The position numbers and the translations under genes were made by a program. Shown in pieces: positions 42,090 through 51,196 of a DNA stretch of 64,000 nucleotides; position 1 is the first letter of the stretch, and every line of letters starts with the position of its first letter. The notes below the pieces were generated by a model. That model was not told the DNA's origin, searched no databases, and saw nothing but the letters and a program-made list of their open reading frames with translations. The stretch is from NCBI GenBank assembly GCA_964575845.1, contig CAZNSX010000001.1, positions 1 through 64,000 of the forward strand, read 5' to 3'. This DNA is from CAZNSX01 sp964575845 (lineage in GTDB: Bacteria > UBA8248 > CAZNSX01).

Positions 42090-42559
42090 TATAATTTTTT
42101 CCATAAATAAGAAGCCACTGCTCAGGCACTGTTGAAAATATCCGGCCTGGATATTCAGAAAAAGAAGTCCTACCATGAGTGCTGCCCCTGCAAAAGGGGA
42201 AAGGCATGACCCAGGGAAAGAGCGTGCAAGGGCCTAGCATCAGAGGCCAGGCAGGAAGGTCAGACCGCGGGCCGGTGTCAGAGCCAGGCCAGATCCCCGC
42301 GCCAAGGCCAGAAGCGCGAGGGGGTATGGGTATGTGGGCAAGGAGAGGGGGTGAGGCATGATTCCTTGGCCCCACGAACCTTGAAAAATAAGGGGGGCTT
42401 TGGGTTCCGATTGACAAGATTCAGCCTCTTTGGTATCTAGGCAAAGTTGAGCAACAGATAGAGTTTGCGTGAAGCTCCCTTGGGGTTGATTCCGGGGAGG
42501 GCCCCACTTGGGGTTGATTCCAGAGCCCCGGGGGACATCAAAAGGGAGGTTTTTCTCCC
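42090..42559. other. Intergenic stretch with repeat D, copy 2
   Basis: No gene seen. 42347-42408 resembles 3943-4013. Near 42479-42524 the phrase CTTGGGGTTGATTCC occurs twice, 30 bp apart. AT-rich DNA at 42085-42115 is a possible promoter area. Confidence 0.4.
42347..42408. repeat. Short intergenic repeat D, copy 2
   Basis: Partner of 3943-4013, sharing GGGGTGAGGCATGATTCCTTG-like DNA, an A-rich block and GGGTTCC. Confidence 0.45.
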
Positions 42560-43006
42560 ATGGCTGAGACTGGGGAGCGCCGTAGGAGATTTTTTGAGGA
42601 GCTGAGGAAGGAACTCACGGCAAGTGAGCAAAGGCGTGCGGCTATAGATGCGGTTATCTCTAGGCTCAAGTCTCTGGAGCAAGACGTCACCGGGTCCATC
42701 GTGGGCCTGGATGAGGAGCGAAAAGAGCGCGAGAATCTCAAAGAGAGCATGCGCTCAGAGCGAGAGGCTATGAGTGAGCGAAAGGCAGACCTGGAGAGGG
42801 AGCTCTCTGACCTTGTAGGAAAGATCAGGGGCATCGAGCAAGCGGAGGAACTTTACCAAGCTGAAATGGACGGCCTCCAGAAGAAAGAGGAGGGAATCCT
42901 CGAAAGGGCGGAGGCGAAGCTAAGGGAGATATGGCTCGTGCAGGGAGAGACCCCGCCCCAGGAGGCCCATCATCCAAGCGATGAAGAGCCCCATACCGAG
43001 GTGTGA
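42560..43006 (+). CDS. Coiled-coil protein of unknown function
   Basis: 148 residues, almost entirely helical and charged: heptad-like 'FFEELRKELTASEQRR', 'VISRLKSLEQDV' and 'SERKADLERELSDLVGKIRG'. No signal peptide, membrane helix or known domain. GGGAGG stands 10 nt before the ATG at 42560. Forty-two bp upstream of the amidohydrolase gene, so possibly co-transcribed with it, although there is no functional clue. Confidence 0.7.
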   Translation: MAETGERRRRFFEELRKELTASEQRRAAIDAVISRLKSLEQDVTGSIVGLDEERKERENLKESMRSEREAMSERKADLERELSDLVGKIRGIEQAEELYQAEMDGLQKKEEGILERAEAKLREIWLVQGETPPQEAHHPSDEEPHTEV

Positions 43007-43048
43007 GCTTCCTTTTTCCCAGGCAAGGTCTTCAAAGGAGAGGCTCAG

Positions 43049-44068
43049 ATGATCATCGACCCCCACGCTCATATCGCGCCACAGAAGTTCATAGCCGACG
43101 TTCGCGCCGGCAAATTCGGCTCCGCCATCACCATCGAGCAGAGCCCGAAGTGGGAGGTGCTCATATCTAAGGGGACTGTGCTCGGAAAGGAGCGAACCGA
43201 CGTGAATCCCCTCCCGAAAGAAGTCTTCGACATAGAGATGCGCCTTGAGCACATGAAGGCCATGGGCGTGGACCGGCAGATCCTCTCAGTCGTTCCGCCG
43301 ACCATGTACTATGGCCTGGACGCAGGGCTGAACAAAGAGATCGCCTCCGCCTTCAACGACGCCCTGGCCGACCTGGCGAAGAAGATGCCCGATAAATTCT
43401 CGTGCATGGCCACCGTCCCGCTCCAGGACCCGCAGGCTGCCGCCGACGAGCTCGGGCGCGCGGTGGGGCTGGGCCATATTGGAGTAGAGATCGGCTCGAA
43501 CGTGGCGGGTAAGAATCTGGACGACCGCGGGCTCGACGTCTTCTGGGAGAAGGTCGTCTCCCTCGACGTCCCCGTCTTCATCCACCCGATCGACGTCGTC
43601 GGCGCGGACGACCGCATTAAGGACTATTATCTGAGGAACTTCATCGGAAATCCCCTCGACACCACCATCGCCGCGGCCTGCCTCATCTTCGGGGGCGTGC
43701 TTGACCGCTTCCCGAACCTCAAGTTCCTCCTGGCCCACATGGGCGGATATACGCCCTGGATCCGCGGAAGGTGGCAGCACGGATACGGTGAGCGCGAGGA
43801 GCCGAAAGTGCATGGGGCGAAGGCGCCCGAGGAATGCTTGGGCAAGTTCTACTACGACACCATCATTCACAACCCCGAATGTTTCGAGTTCGGCGTGAAG
43901 ACGCTCGGGGTCGACAACGTTCTCTATGGCACGGACTATCCCTTCGACATGGGGCTCCTCGGCCCGGCCAAAGAAATCCCCGGCCTCTCGCGCCTGTCGG
44001 CTTCTGACCAGGAGAAGATCCTATCGGCCAATGCAAAGAAGCTATATAAGATCTGTGGTGATGGCTGA
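43049..44068 (+). CDS. Amidohydrolase-2 family protein, ACMSD-like decarboxylase/hydrolase
   Basis: 339 residues, TIM-barrel metal enzyme. Metal ligands are visible: His6 and His8 (DPHAHIA), His179 (VFIHPIDV), His230 (LLAHMGGY) and Asp296 (GTDYPFD). The layout and 'RLEHMKAMGVDRQILSVVPP' match aminocarboxymuconate-semialdehyde decarboxylase (ACMSD) and gamma-resorcylate/5-carboxyvanillate decarboxylase relatives. Non-oxidative decarboxylation of an aromatic or muconate-type acid is the likely reaction; the substrate is not fixed by sequence. ACMSD products can feed the 2-oxopentenoate pathway encoded at 9.9-12.6 kb, so a link is possible but not shown. Confidence 0.82.
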   Translation: MIIDPHAHIAPQKFIADVRAGKFGSAITIEQSPKWEVLISKGTVLGKERTDVNPLPKEVFDIEMRLEHMKAMGVDRQILSVVPPTMYYGLDAGLNKEIASAFNDALADLAKKMPDKFSCMATVPLQDPQAAADELGRAVGLGHIGVEIGSNVAGKNLDDRGLDVFWEKVVSLDVPVFIHPIDVVGADDRIKDYYLRNFIGNPLDTTIAAACLIFGGVLDRFPNLKFLLAHMGGYTPWIRGRWQHGYGEREEPKVHGAKAPEECLGKFYYDTIIHNPECFEFGVKTLGVDNVLYGTDYPFDMGLLGPAKEIPGLSRLSASDQEKILSANAKKLYKICGDG

Positions 44069-44126
44069 GGCCCTCGGATGGGTGAACGGCGGGGCTAGCG
44101 CCAGGATGGGGAGAAGGATTCATATT

Positions 44127-44257
44127 CAGATTATGCAGCAAATCAGAAGAAAAAGAGGTGTGAAGCCTAATAACTAAATGACGTGATCGGCCGAATCCGC
44201 CAGAGCGAAATTACTTCAGATGCTCGGCAATGGTGAAGGCCAAAAAGAAGAGAGGAG
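44127..44257. repeat. Intergenic repeat A, copy 1 (partial)
   Basis: Begins CAGATTATGCAGCAAATCAG, includes 'CAGATGCTCGGCAATGGTGA' and diverges after about 44257. Further copies lie at 49488-49770 and 50893-51175. Non-coding. Confidence 0.65.
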
Positions 44258-44363
44258 CTTTCGGGTAGCAAGCGACTCCTCTCACTGGCGCATCGATTTC
44301 TCTCCCTAGTAAGGTCCGCGAAGAAGGAACACAGGCCGCACCAAGCAGGCTCCTTCACCGGGC

Positions 44364-44395
44364 ATATTATCGACAGGAAGTTGCTTTTCAGATGA
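44364..44395. repeat. Intergenic repeat B, copy 3
   Basis: ATATTATCGACAGGAAGTTG then CTTTTCAGATGAG, close to 4498-4529 and 4885-4916. It lies about 100 bp after the repeat A partial copy. Confidence 0.5.
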
Positions 44396-44601
44396 GCGTT
44401 TTTCCCTCCTACCCCCCCTTAATCCAAAAACCTGAAAGACTATAATCCAGAGGTTTGAAAAAGTGTCCTCATCATCAGACGACCTTCTTCAGAAGCCTCT
44501 TGAATCTTCGTCAGTATTACCTCGGCCTTCTGGATGGACGCCTATATGGACACCGAAGAAGAGAGATAGAACCTTGAGGCGGGTTAACCTACTGAAAGCA
44601 T

Positions 44602-44676
44602 TGGTGGAGGATAGGGGATTTGAACCCCTGACCTCCTGGGTGCGATCCAGGCGCTCTCCCGCTGAGCTAATCCCCC
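44602..44676 (-). tRNA. tRNA-Ala (anticodon CGC)
   Basis: The minus strand folds into a full cloverleaf. The acceptor stem GGGGGAT/ATCCTCC contains the G3-U70 pair that defines alanine tRNAs. The D-arm is in 'TAGCTCAGCGGGAGAGC'. The anticodon stem CCTGG/CCAGG encloses loop ATCGCAC with anticodon CGC (44642-44644, reading GCG codons). The T-arm is in 'AGGGGTTCAAATCCCCT'. Discriminator A73 and an encoded CCA end follow. Confidence 0.97.
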
Positions 44677-44794
44677 ACCTTGGACTCTAACAAAATTTAC
44701 GCCCACTTCTCAAATGCTGTCAATAGCCAAGAGGTCGGGCCGCTTCCTTCATTGCCGCTTCTGGAAAAGCCCGGCTCACTGGTTCCGGGGGCCA

Positions 44795-45751
44795 TTACAC
44801 CCTTTCTCTCCAGTAATCCAGTATATCATTCAGGGTCTGCTCGAAGGGGACCTCAGGCTTCCAGCCTGAGGCTTCTCTGAATTTGCTGCTATCGCCCTTG
44901 AGAAGGGGTACATCCGAGGGCCGCAGCCTTCCGGGGTCGGTCTCGACCCTGATCTTTGTCGGCGTCATGGAGAGGAGCATATCCAGCACCTCTCTTATGA
45001 CGTAGGACTTTCCGGAGGAGATGTTATACACCTCTCCGGGCTCACACTTGATGAGAGAAAGCCAGTAGGCCTTCACTATATCGCGCACATCGGTGAAGTC
45101 GCGGGCTGCATCCAGGTTGCCCACCTTTATCAAGGGCTCCCGCACGCCCTTTTCGGCTTCTGCTATCTGCTTGGCGAAGCTTGAGCACACGAAGACATCG
45201 GCCCGGCGTGGCCCCGTATGGTTGAAGGCGCGGGTTCTCACTATCTTCATCCCGAAGCTCTTGAAATATTGGTAGCCGAGCATATCCTGCCCCACTTTGC
45301 TCACCGCATAAGGACTGAGGGGTCGAAGGGGATTCTCCTCCTTTATGGGAAGCTCCTCCGGCCCCACGAGCCCATACTCCTCGCTCGAGCACGCCACCTG
45401 GATCCAGGGGTCAATGCCCGCCTGGCGCACGCCCTCAAAGAGGTGAAGGGTGCCGATGACATTGGTGGTGAGACTCTCCTCCGGGGCATGCCAGGAGGTG
45501 GGAACAAAGCTCTGCGCCGCCAGGTGGAAGATCTTGTCGGGCCTCAGGTCCTTGAGGGTATTTGTGACCGAGGTCTGGTCCCTGAGGTCGCACTCGTGAA
45601 TGGCTATCCTCCGGGCAAGGTGGTCGATGTGTTCGGTGCGGCTCCTCCAGCGCCGCATTCCGAAGACTTCCAATCCGGGGAGGGTGAGGAGATATTCCAC
45701 CAAGTGGCTCCCCGCAAAGCCGGTGATACCCGTTATGAGAACTTTCTCCAA
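44795..45751 (-). CDS. GDP-4-keto-6-deoxy-D-mannose reductase / GDP-mannose 4,6-dehydratase family
   Basis: 318 residues of the extended SDR family. 'VLITGITGFAGSHLVEYLL' gives the nucleotide site (Gly8, 11, 14). The catalytic residues are Ser122/123 (VACSSEEYG), Tyr148 and Lys152 (YAVSK). 'RAFNHTGPRRADVFVCSSFA', then 'KQIAEAEKG' and 'DAARDFTDVRDIVKAYWLSL', resemble RMD reductases more than GMD. It makes a GDP-6-deoxyhexose such as D-rhamnose for surface glycans. No other glycan gene is adjacent, so it stands alone between the tRNA and the lpd gene. ATG at 45751 follows GGGAGG. Confidence 0.85.
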   Translation of the reverse strand: MEKVLITGITGFAGSHLVEYLLTLPGLEVFGMRRWRSRTEHIDHLARRIAIHECDLRDQTSVTNTLKDLRPDKIFHLAAQSFVPTSWHAPEESLTTNVIGTLHLFEGVRQAGIDPWIQVACSSEEYGLVGPEELPIKEENPLRPLSPYAVSKVGQDMLGYQYFKSFGMKIVRTRAFNHTGPRRADVFVCSSFAKQIAEAEKGVREPLIKVGNLDAARDFTDVRDIVKAYWLSLIKCEPGEVYNISSGKSYVIREVLDMLLSMTPTKIRVETDPGRLRPSDVPLLKGDSSKFREASGWKPEVPFEQTLNDILDYWRERV

Positions 45752-45975
45752 AAGCTTCCCTCCCGATAGCAGTGGTCAGGAGACCTCATGAAGAGACGAG
45801 AATTCCCCAATCTTAATTCCCACCCCTAACGTAAGTCAAGTTTGGCATCTCTTCTGGGTTTGTAACCTACATGGCGGGGCTTCCCCGGCCTCAATCGCCA
45901 ATTATACCTTGACAAGAACTGGAGGATTCATTTAGTTAGCCTCCTTAAGGGGTGGGGTTGTGAAAGGAGGATACC

Positions 45976-47382
45976 TTGAGCGCTGAAACTTTCGATGTAG
46001 CCATCATAGGAGGCGGCCCGGCGGGCTATGTGGCCGGTATCCGCGGAGCCCAGCTGGGCGGCAGGGTGTGCGTCATCGAGGAGAGGGAGCTCGGGGGGGT
46101 CTGCCTGAACCGCGGCTGCATCCCTACCAAGGCCCTTGTGGCATCTGTCCAGGCGCTTCGCACGGCCAGAAGCGCCGCGAGCTTCGGGGTGAAGGTCTCG
46201 GGGGAGGTGGTGCCCGACCTTCCCGGCATGATGGCACGGAAAAACAAGGTGGTTGAAGGCCTCGTCAAGGGCGTACAGGGCCTTTTGAAGAGTAACGGCG
46301 TCATTCACATCAAGGGGAGGGCATCTTTTCTCGGCCCTGGAAAGCTTCAGGTGGAGGGCCCCGAGGGAAAGAGGGAGCTCGGGGCAAAGAAGGTTATAGT
46401 TGCCACGGGCTCGCGGCCAGCCGAGCTTCCGGGCTTGCCCCTGGATGGGAAAACGGTCATAACGAGCGATGAGGCTCTCGAGCTCAAGGCGCCGCCGGAG
46501 AGCATCCTCATCGTGGGGGCCGGCTACATAGGGTGTGAGTGGGCCTGCATTTTCCGAGAGATCGGAAGCGAAGTAACCATTGTAGAGTTTCTTCCCCGGA
46601 TTCTCCCCCTCGTGGATGAAGATATAGCCAGGACGCTCGAGCGGGAGTTTAAGAAGAACAAAATAACCGCTCTCACGGGAAAGACGGTGGAGAGGCTCTC
46701 CCCCAAGTCCCAGGGAGGGTTGGTGGCGAGGCTTTCGGGTGGGGAGGAGGTGGGGGCAGAAATCGTTCTCGTCTCGGTCGGTAGAGCATACAATACCGAA
46801 GGGCTCGGTTTGGACAGGGTCGGGGTCAAGCTGGGGAAAAATGGCGCCATAAGCGTGAATGAACGCATGGAGACAAGTGCCCCGGATATCTACGCAGCAG
46901 GCGATGTGGTGGGCGGGATGCTTCTCGCTCACGTGGGCTCGGCCGAAGGCATGGTTGCAGTGGCTAATGCCCTCGGTGGGGATGAACGCATGAGCTACGA
47001 TGCGATCCCCTCCGGCATCTTTACCCTTCCCGAGATCGGCACTGTCGGCCTGACCGAGTCCCAGGCTCGGGAGGCGGGCAAGAACCTAAGGGTGGGCCGC
47101 TTCTCCTTCAGGGCTCTCGGCAAGGCACACGCTCTGGGTGAGATAGAGGGCGAGGTGAAAATCGTGGCCGATGCCGAGACGGATGAGATTCTGGGCGTCC
47201 ATATCATCGGCGCCCATGCGGCGGACCTCATCCATGAAGCAGCTCTTGCCATGCGCAATGAGCTCACCTTAGAGGAGATCGTGGCCACCGTCCACGCCCA
47301 TCCCACCATGGCGGAGGCCGTTATGGAAGCCGCCCACGCGGTGCATGGAAGGGCGATACACCTGCCCAAGGCGCAGCGTTGA
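45976..47382 (+). CDS. lpdA: Dihydrolipoyl dehydrogenase
   Basis: 468 residues. FAD motif 'DVAIIGGGPAGYVAGIRGAQ' (7-26), redox-active disulfide Cys43/Cys48 in 'GGVCLNRGCIPTKAL', NAD motif 'ILIVGAGYIGCEWACIFREI', and active-site 'HPTMAE' with His442 and Glu447. It reoxidises lipoamide in 2-oxoacid dehydrogenase or glycine cleavage complexes with NAD+. No E1/E2 genes are nearby. TTG start with AAAGGAGGATACC directly upstream, which is convincing. It heads a run of plus-strand acyl-CoA metabolism genes. Confidence 0.93.
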   Translation: MSAETFDVAIIGGGPAGYVAGIRGAQLGGRVCVIEERELGGVCLNRGCIPTKALVASVQALRTARSAASFGVKVSGEVVPDLPGMMARKNKVVEGLVKGVQGLLKSNGVIHIKGRASFLGPGKLQVEGPEGKRELGAKKVIVATGSRPAELPGLPLDGKTVITSDEALELKAPPESILIVGAGYIGCEWACIFREIGSEVTIVEFLPRILPLVDEDIARTLEREFKKNKITALTGKTVERLSPKSQGGLVARLSGGEEVGAEIVLVSVGRAYNTEGLGLDRVGVKLGKNGAISVNERMETSAPDIYAAGDVVGGMLLAHVGSAEGMVAVANALGGDERMSYDAIPSGIFTLPEIGTVGLTESQAREAGKNLRVGRFSFRALGKAHALGEIEGEVKIVADAETDEILGVHIIGAHAADLIHEAALAMRNELTLEEIVATVHAHPTMAEAVMEAAHAVHGRAIHLPKAQR

Positions 47383-47428
47383 TTCTTGTTCTATAGCATT
47401 CCCCTTGAATCATAGGAGGGCGCCCTAA

Positions 47429-48292
47429 ATGGTATCTTCCATAAAGACCGTGGGAGTTGTGGGAGCCGGCATCATGGGCCATGGCATCGCTCAGGTCTCG
47501 GCCATGGCGGGCTATGAGGTGAAGCTCTCGGACCTCTCGGGCGATATTCTCAAGAGAGCGCTCAAGCGCATTGAGGGGAGTTTGAAGAAGCTTTCCGAGA
47601 GGGGAAAAATAAGCCCGGAGGGGGAGAAGGCCGCCCTGGGGCGAATCGAGACCGCCGATGACCTCTCTAAGATGGCCGAGGCGGACCTCGTCATCGAGGC
47701 CGCCACGGAGAACCTTGAGACCAAGCTCGGTATCTTCAGCCGCCTGGATGGCATTTGCAGGCCCGAGGTCATACTCTCCTCCAACACCTCCTCCCTTCCC
47801 ATAACCAAGCTTGCGGCCGCGACCAAGAGACCGGAGAAGGTCATAGGACTTCATTTCATGAACCCGGTGCCCCTGATGCAGCTGGTGGAGGTGGTGAGGG
47901 GGCCTCTCACATCGGAGGAGACCCTCTCCATTTCACTGGCTCTCGTGGAGAAAATGGGCAAGACATCTGTGGTGGTCAAGGATTTTCCCGGTTTTGTCTC
48001 CAACCGCATCCTCATGCCCCTCTTGAATGAGTCCATCTACGCTCTTTGGGAGGGCATTGGAGACGCCGAGGGAATTGATACTGTGGCGAAGCTCGGCCTC
48101 AACCATCCCATGGGACCCCTTGCCCTGGCCGACCTGATAGGCCTGGACACTTGTCTCTCGGTAATGGAGGTTCTCTATAGGGGCTTCCTCGACCCCAAGT
48201 ACCGGCCCTGCCCGCTCTTGCGCCAGATGGTGGATGCCGGGCTTTTGGGGCGCAAGTCGGGGAAGGGTTTCTACGACTACACGGGCGGCTAG
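47429..48292 (+). CDS. hbd: 3-hydroxybutyryl-CoA (3-hydroxyacyl-CoA) dehydrogenase
   Basis: 287 residues. NAD-binding 'VGVVGAGIMGHGIAQVSAMA' (8-27); catalytic segment 'GLHFMNPVPLMQLVEVVRG' with the active His; 'DFPGFVSNRILMPLLNE' begins the C-terminal substrate domain, and 'LGLNHPMGPLALADLIGLD' is the family signature. Oxidises 3-hydroxyacyl-CoA with NAD+ in beta-oxidation or butyrate metabolism. GGAGGGCGCCCTAA precedes the ATG. It lies 28 bp ahead of the acyl-CoA dehydrogenase gene, so one operon. Confidence 0.93.
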   Translation: MVSSIKTVGVVGAGIMGHGIAQVSAMAGYEVKLSDLSGDILKRALKRIEGSLKKLSERGKISPEGEKAALGRIETADDLSKMAEADLVIEAATENLETKLGIFSRLDGICRPEVILSSNTSSLPITKLAAATKRPEKVIGLHFMNPVPLMQLVEVVRGPLTSEETLSISLALVEKMGKTSVVVKDFPGFVSNRILMPLLNESIYALWEGIGDAEGIDTVAKLGLNHPMGPLALADLIGLDTCLSVMEVLYRGFLDPKYRPCPLLRQMVDAGLLGRKSGKGFYDYTGG

Positions 48293-48319
48293 CGCGGGGG
48301 CCATCCGGGAGGATCTCTC

Positions 48320-49459
48320 TTGGACCTTAATCTATCTGAAGAGCAGCGGATGATTCGCGACATGGCCCGGGATTTCGCGGATAGGGAGGTATCCCCGGGC
48401 GCGGCCGAGCGTGACCGCACGGGACACTTTCCCCAGGAGCTGGTGCGGCGGATGGGAGATCTCGGGCTCATGGGCATCGCCGTTCCCTCGGAGTGGGGGG
48501 GCTCCGGTATAGATAATGTTTCCTACATCCTGGCGCTCGAGGAGGTCTCCAGGGCCTGCGCCAGCACCGGGGTCATCATGTCGGTCAATAATTCTCTCGT
48601 CTGCGACCCTCTCTTGGCGAATGGGAGCGAGGCACAGAAGCGCGACTTCCTCACCCCGCTTGCCAGCGGGAAGTGGCTGGGCTGCTTCGCCCTCACCGAG
48701 GCCGGTGCCGGAAGTGATGTGGCGGCCATGAATAGCTCTGCGTCCCTGGAAGGAGAAAAGTGGGTTCTGAATGGCACGAAGCGCTTCATCACCAATGCCC
48801 CCGATGCCGACCTTTGCATCTATTTCGCCTATACCGACAGGGAACTTAAGCACAGAGGGATAAGTGCCTTTCTCATCGAGAAAGGAACACCTGGCTATTC
48901 CATTCCTCGGAAAGAGGAGAAGTTGGGGATAAGTGCCGCCTCCTCAGCCGAGGTGGTGCTCGAAAATTGTCGCATCCCCAAGGAGGACCTTTTGGGAGAG
49001 CGGGGAAGGGGTTTCAAGATTGCCATGGAGACCCTGGATGGGGGCCGGATTGGCATCGCGGCCCAAGCCGTAGGGATCGGCAGGGCGGCGCTGGAGGCCT
49101 CTATCGCTTACGCCAGGGAGAGGGTTCAGTTCGGCCGTCCCATAGCCGAGCTACAGGCCATCCAGTGGATGATTGCTGATATGGCTACAGAGATAGATGC
49201 CGCCCGTCTCTTGGCCTATCGGGCGGCCCTGCTGAAGGATGAAGGAAAGCCCCACAACCGGGAGGCCGCCATGGCCAAGCTCTTTGCCTCAGAGGCCGCC
49301 ATGCGGGCTGCCACCAAGGGGGTGCAGATCCATGGTGGGTACGGTTACATAAAAGAGTACCCCGTGGAGCGCTATTTCAGGGATGCGAAGATTACGGAAA
49401 TCTACGAGGGCACCTCAGAGATTCAGAGGCTTGTGATAGCGGCGAGCCTCCTGCGCTGA
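48320..49459 (+). CDS. Acyl-CoA dehydrogenase
   Basis: 379 residues, standard length. 'CFALTEAGAGSDVAAMNSSA' and 'GTKRFITNAPDADL' are the FAD/substrate motifs. The catalytic base is Glu363 in 'IYEGTSEIQRL', the medium/short-chain position. Introduces the alpha,beta double bond in acyl-CoA and passes electrons to ETF. TTG start with GGGAGGATCTCTC upstream. Downstream of hbd. The membrane Fe-S protein at 52.1-54.1 kb is a candidate for moving electrons on to quinone; no etfAB genes are in the window. Confidence 0.93.
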   Translation: MDLNLSEEQRMIRDMARDFADREVSPGAAERDRTGHFPQELVRRMGDLGLMGIAVPSEWGGSGIDNVSYILALEEVSRACASTGVIMSVNNSLVCDPLLANGSEAQKRDFLTPLASGKWLGCFALTEAGAGSDVAAMNSSASLEGEKWVLNGTKRFITNAPDADLCIYFAYTDRELKHRGISAFLIEKGTPGYSIPRKEEKLGISAASSAEVVLENCRIPKEDLLGERGRGFKIAMETLDGGRIGIAAQAVGIGRAALEASIAYARERVQFGRPIAELQAIQWMIADMATEIDAARLLAYRAALLKDEGKPHNREAAMAKLFASEAAMRAATKGVQIHGGYGYIKEYPVERYFRDAKITEIYEGTSEIQRLVIAASLLR

Positions 49460-49900
49460 GGAACTCTAAGAGAAGAAAGCTTTGACCCAGATTATGCGAC
49501 AGAACAGAACAAAAAGTGGCTGGTGGCCCCGTAGCTATTTAATTTAATTGGCCAAGTTCGCCGGAGTGAAATGACATCAGATGCTCGGCAATGGTGAAGG
49601 CCAAGAAGAGGTGCTATGGCTCGATTTCAATCGGTCCAGAATGCTTGATTTCCAGGGCGTCTCAGATTGTGCATTCCGGCGGACTCGGTAGCCTTCTCTG
49701 CGAGAAAGACGGCCAGAGGGCGGGCCGACAGTTCGGAATTTGAAAGAAAAGGGGTGTTGGTGCATAGTTCCAGAGTATATCGAAAATTTTCTCATTTGAG
49801 CTGGACCGATTTAATAGGGCGCATCACTCTTTTTGTGAAAGGTGGGACCTTCCATCGGCGGGTCCTTTCTCGCCCGGCCGACGAGTGTCTAGTCCGCTGA
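49460..49900. other. Intergenic stretch with repeat A, copy 2
   Basis: 440 bp without a gene. 49488-49770 is repeat A. The rest, directly upstream of the EamA gene, may hold its promoter. Confidence 0.5.
49488..49770. repeat. Intergenic repeat A, copy 2
   Basis: About 280 bp similar to 50893-51175, sharing CATCAGATGCTCGGCAA, CGATTTCAATCGGTCCA, GATGCTTGATTTC or AATGCTTGATTTC, CTCAGATTGTGC, CTTCTCTGCGAGAA and CGGAATTTGAAA. The first 130 bp also match 44127-44257. Confidence 0.75.
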
Positions 49901-50794
49901 ATGTCGGGGATCCTCTCTCACGTCGGCCCGGGCGAGCTCCTGGCAATCGGCTGCTCGCTCGCCTATTCGGTCACCCTGGTGTCCCTCCGCCAGGGGATGC
50001 TCAGCTGCTCTCCGCTCGCGGCCGTCCTTTTCCTCAACATGACCGTGGGGGGAGGGGGGATGGTGGCCGCTTTACTCCGCGGGACGCTCCAGACCTCCTC
50101 GCTCACCCCCATCCTCTGGTTCATGGCGTCTGGCTGCCTCGGCGCGGGTCTGGCCAAGCTCCTCTACAGCATCGGAATCGACCGTATGGGTGTGAGCCGC
50201 TCCACTCCGATCCAGGCCTCCACTCCCATCTGGGGGGTCCTCTTCGCCATGGCGGCCCTCGGGGAGCGGCCGGATGCCGTGGTCTGGCTCGGAACGCTGT
50301 GCATCGTGGGGGGGGTGAGCGTGCTTTCGCTGGCTGAGGGGGAGGAGGGACGCGGCGGCTGGTTCCAGCGCGGCCTGGTCTTCCCCCTTACCGCCTCGAT
50401 ATTTTTCGCCGTGCCGCCCGTCTTCATGAAGTTCGCCTTCGCGCACCAGGTAACGCCGCTGCTGGCCATAGGCGTGGTGCACTGGACGGGGACGGTCATC
50501 CCTGTCGCGGGGAGGGCGCTTTTCCCAGGCGGCGGGAAAATCCGGGCGGACCGTCGGGCCTTGCGGTGGCTCGCGCTGGCGGGGGCGTTCAACTTCCTCA
50601 CCGCCATTTTCTACTACACGGCTCTGACCGTCGGGGATGTCTCCATCGTCCTGCCCCTAAGCCGCCTTACGCCCCTCTGGGTGGTGCTGATCAGTTACCT
50701 TTTCCTGGGTCAGATCGAGCGCGTCACAGGGCGCATCGCCCTCGCCGCCGCTCTCGTCGTGGCGGGCGGGGTCTTCATCACCGCTTTCCGGTAA
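49901..50794 (+). CDS. EamA/DMT-family transporter, flanked by repeat A
   Basis: 297 residues, about ten hydrophobic helices in two EamA halves: 'LLAIGCSLAYSVTLVSLRQG' at the N-terminus, 'RSTPIQASTPIWGVLFAMAA' in the first half, 'YYTALTVGDVSIVLPLSRLT' and 'LAAALVVAGGVFITAF' at the end. Exports or imports a small metabolite of unknown type. The start is the ATG at 49901, without a strong ribosome binding site; translation begins inside the first helix, so a few residues may be missing. It is set between two direct copies of a 280-bp repeat and is more GC-rich in its third positions than the nearby intergenic DNA. Confidence 0.85.
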   Translation: MSGILSHVGPGELLAIGCSLAYSVTLVSLRQGMLSCSPLAAVLFLNMTVGGGGMVAALLRGTLQTSSLTPILWFMASGCLGAGLAKLLYSIGIDRMGVSRSTPIQASTPIWGVLFAMAALGERPDAVVWLGTLCIVGGVSVLSLAEGEEGRGGWFQRGLVFPLTASIFFAVPPVFMKFAFAHQVTPLLAIGVVHWTGTVIPVAGRALFPGGGKIRADRRALRWLALAGAFNFLTAIFYYTALTVGDVSIVLPLSRLTPLWVVLISYLFLGQIERVTGRIALAAALVVAGGVFITAFR

Positions 50795-50892
50795 TGACCC
50801 ATGGTCTAACATAGGGGGTCGTAGTGCAAGGGGGGGCGGCGACTGTCTCCTCTGTCAAGCTAAAGCAGCCGTGGCACGGCAAGATTGCTCCC

Positions 50893-51175
50893 CACATCAT
50901 GCAGCGAAACATGGGGGAAAGAGGCACGCAGCTCAGTAACCACATTCTATGATTGTTCAAATCCACCAGGGTGAAAGCACATCAGATGCTCGGCAAGGCT
51001 GAAGGACCAAAAGAGGTGCTGCGGCCCGATTTCAATCGGTCCATGATGCTTGATTTCTAGGCCGCCTCAGATTGTGCCTCCCGCCAGGCTTGATGGCCTT
51101 CTCTGCGAGAAGCACGGACGGGGGGTTAGCCAATTGTCCGGAATTTGAAAAAAGGGGTTATTGCCGCATAATTCC
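50893..51175. repeat. Intergenic repeat A, copy 3
   Basis: Direct repeat of 49488-49770, 1.4 kb further on, after the EamA gene. Ends just before the ribosome binding site of the racemase-like gene. The 100 bp between the EamA stop and this repeat contain nothing recognised. Confidence 0.75.
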
Positions 51176-51196
51176 GCATTGAAAGGGGGACAAATT

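Noticed and set aside
49885..50337. 150-codon plus-strand frame overlapping the EamA gene
   Set aside because: Out of frame with the transporter and composed of Gly/Arg/His-rich shadow sequence.
49901..50794. EamA gene plus flanking repeats as a composite transposon
   Set aside because: The repeats carry no transposase or terminal inverted repeats, and no target-site duplication was found by eye.
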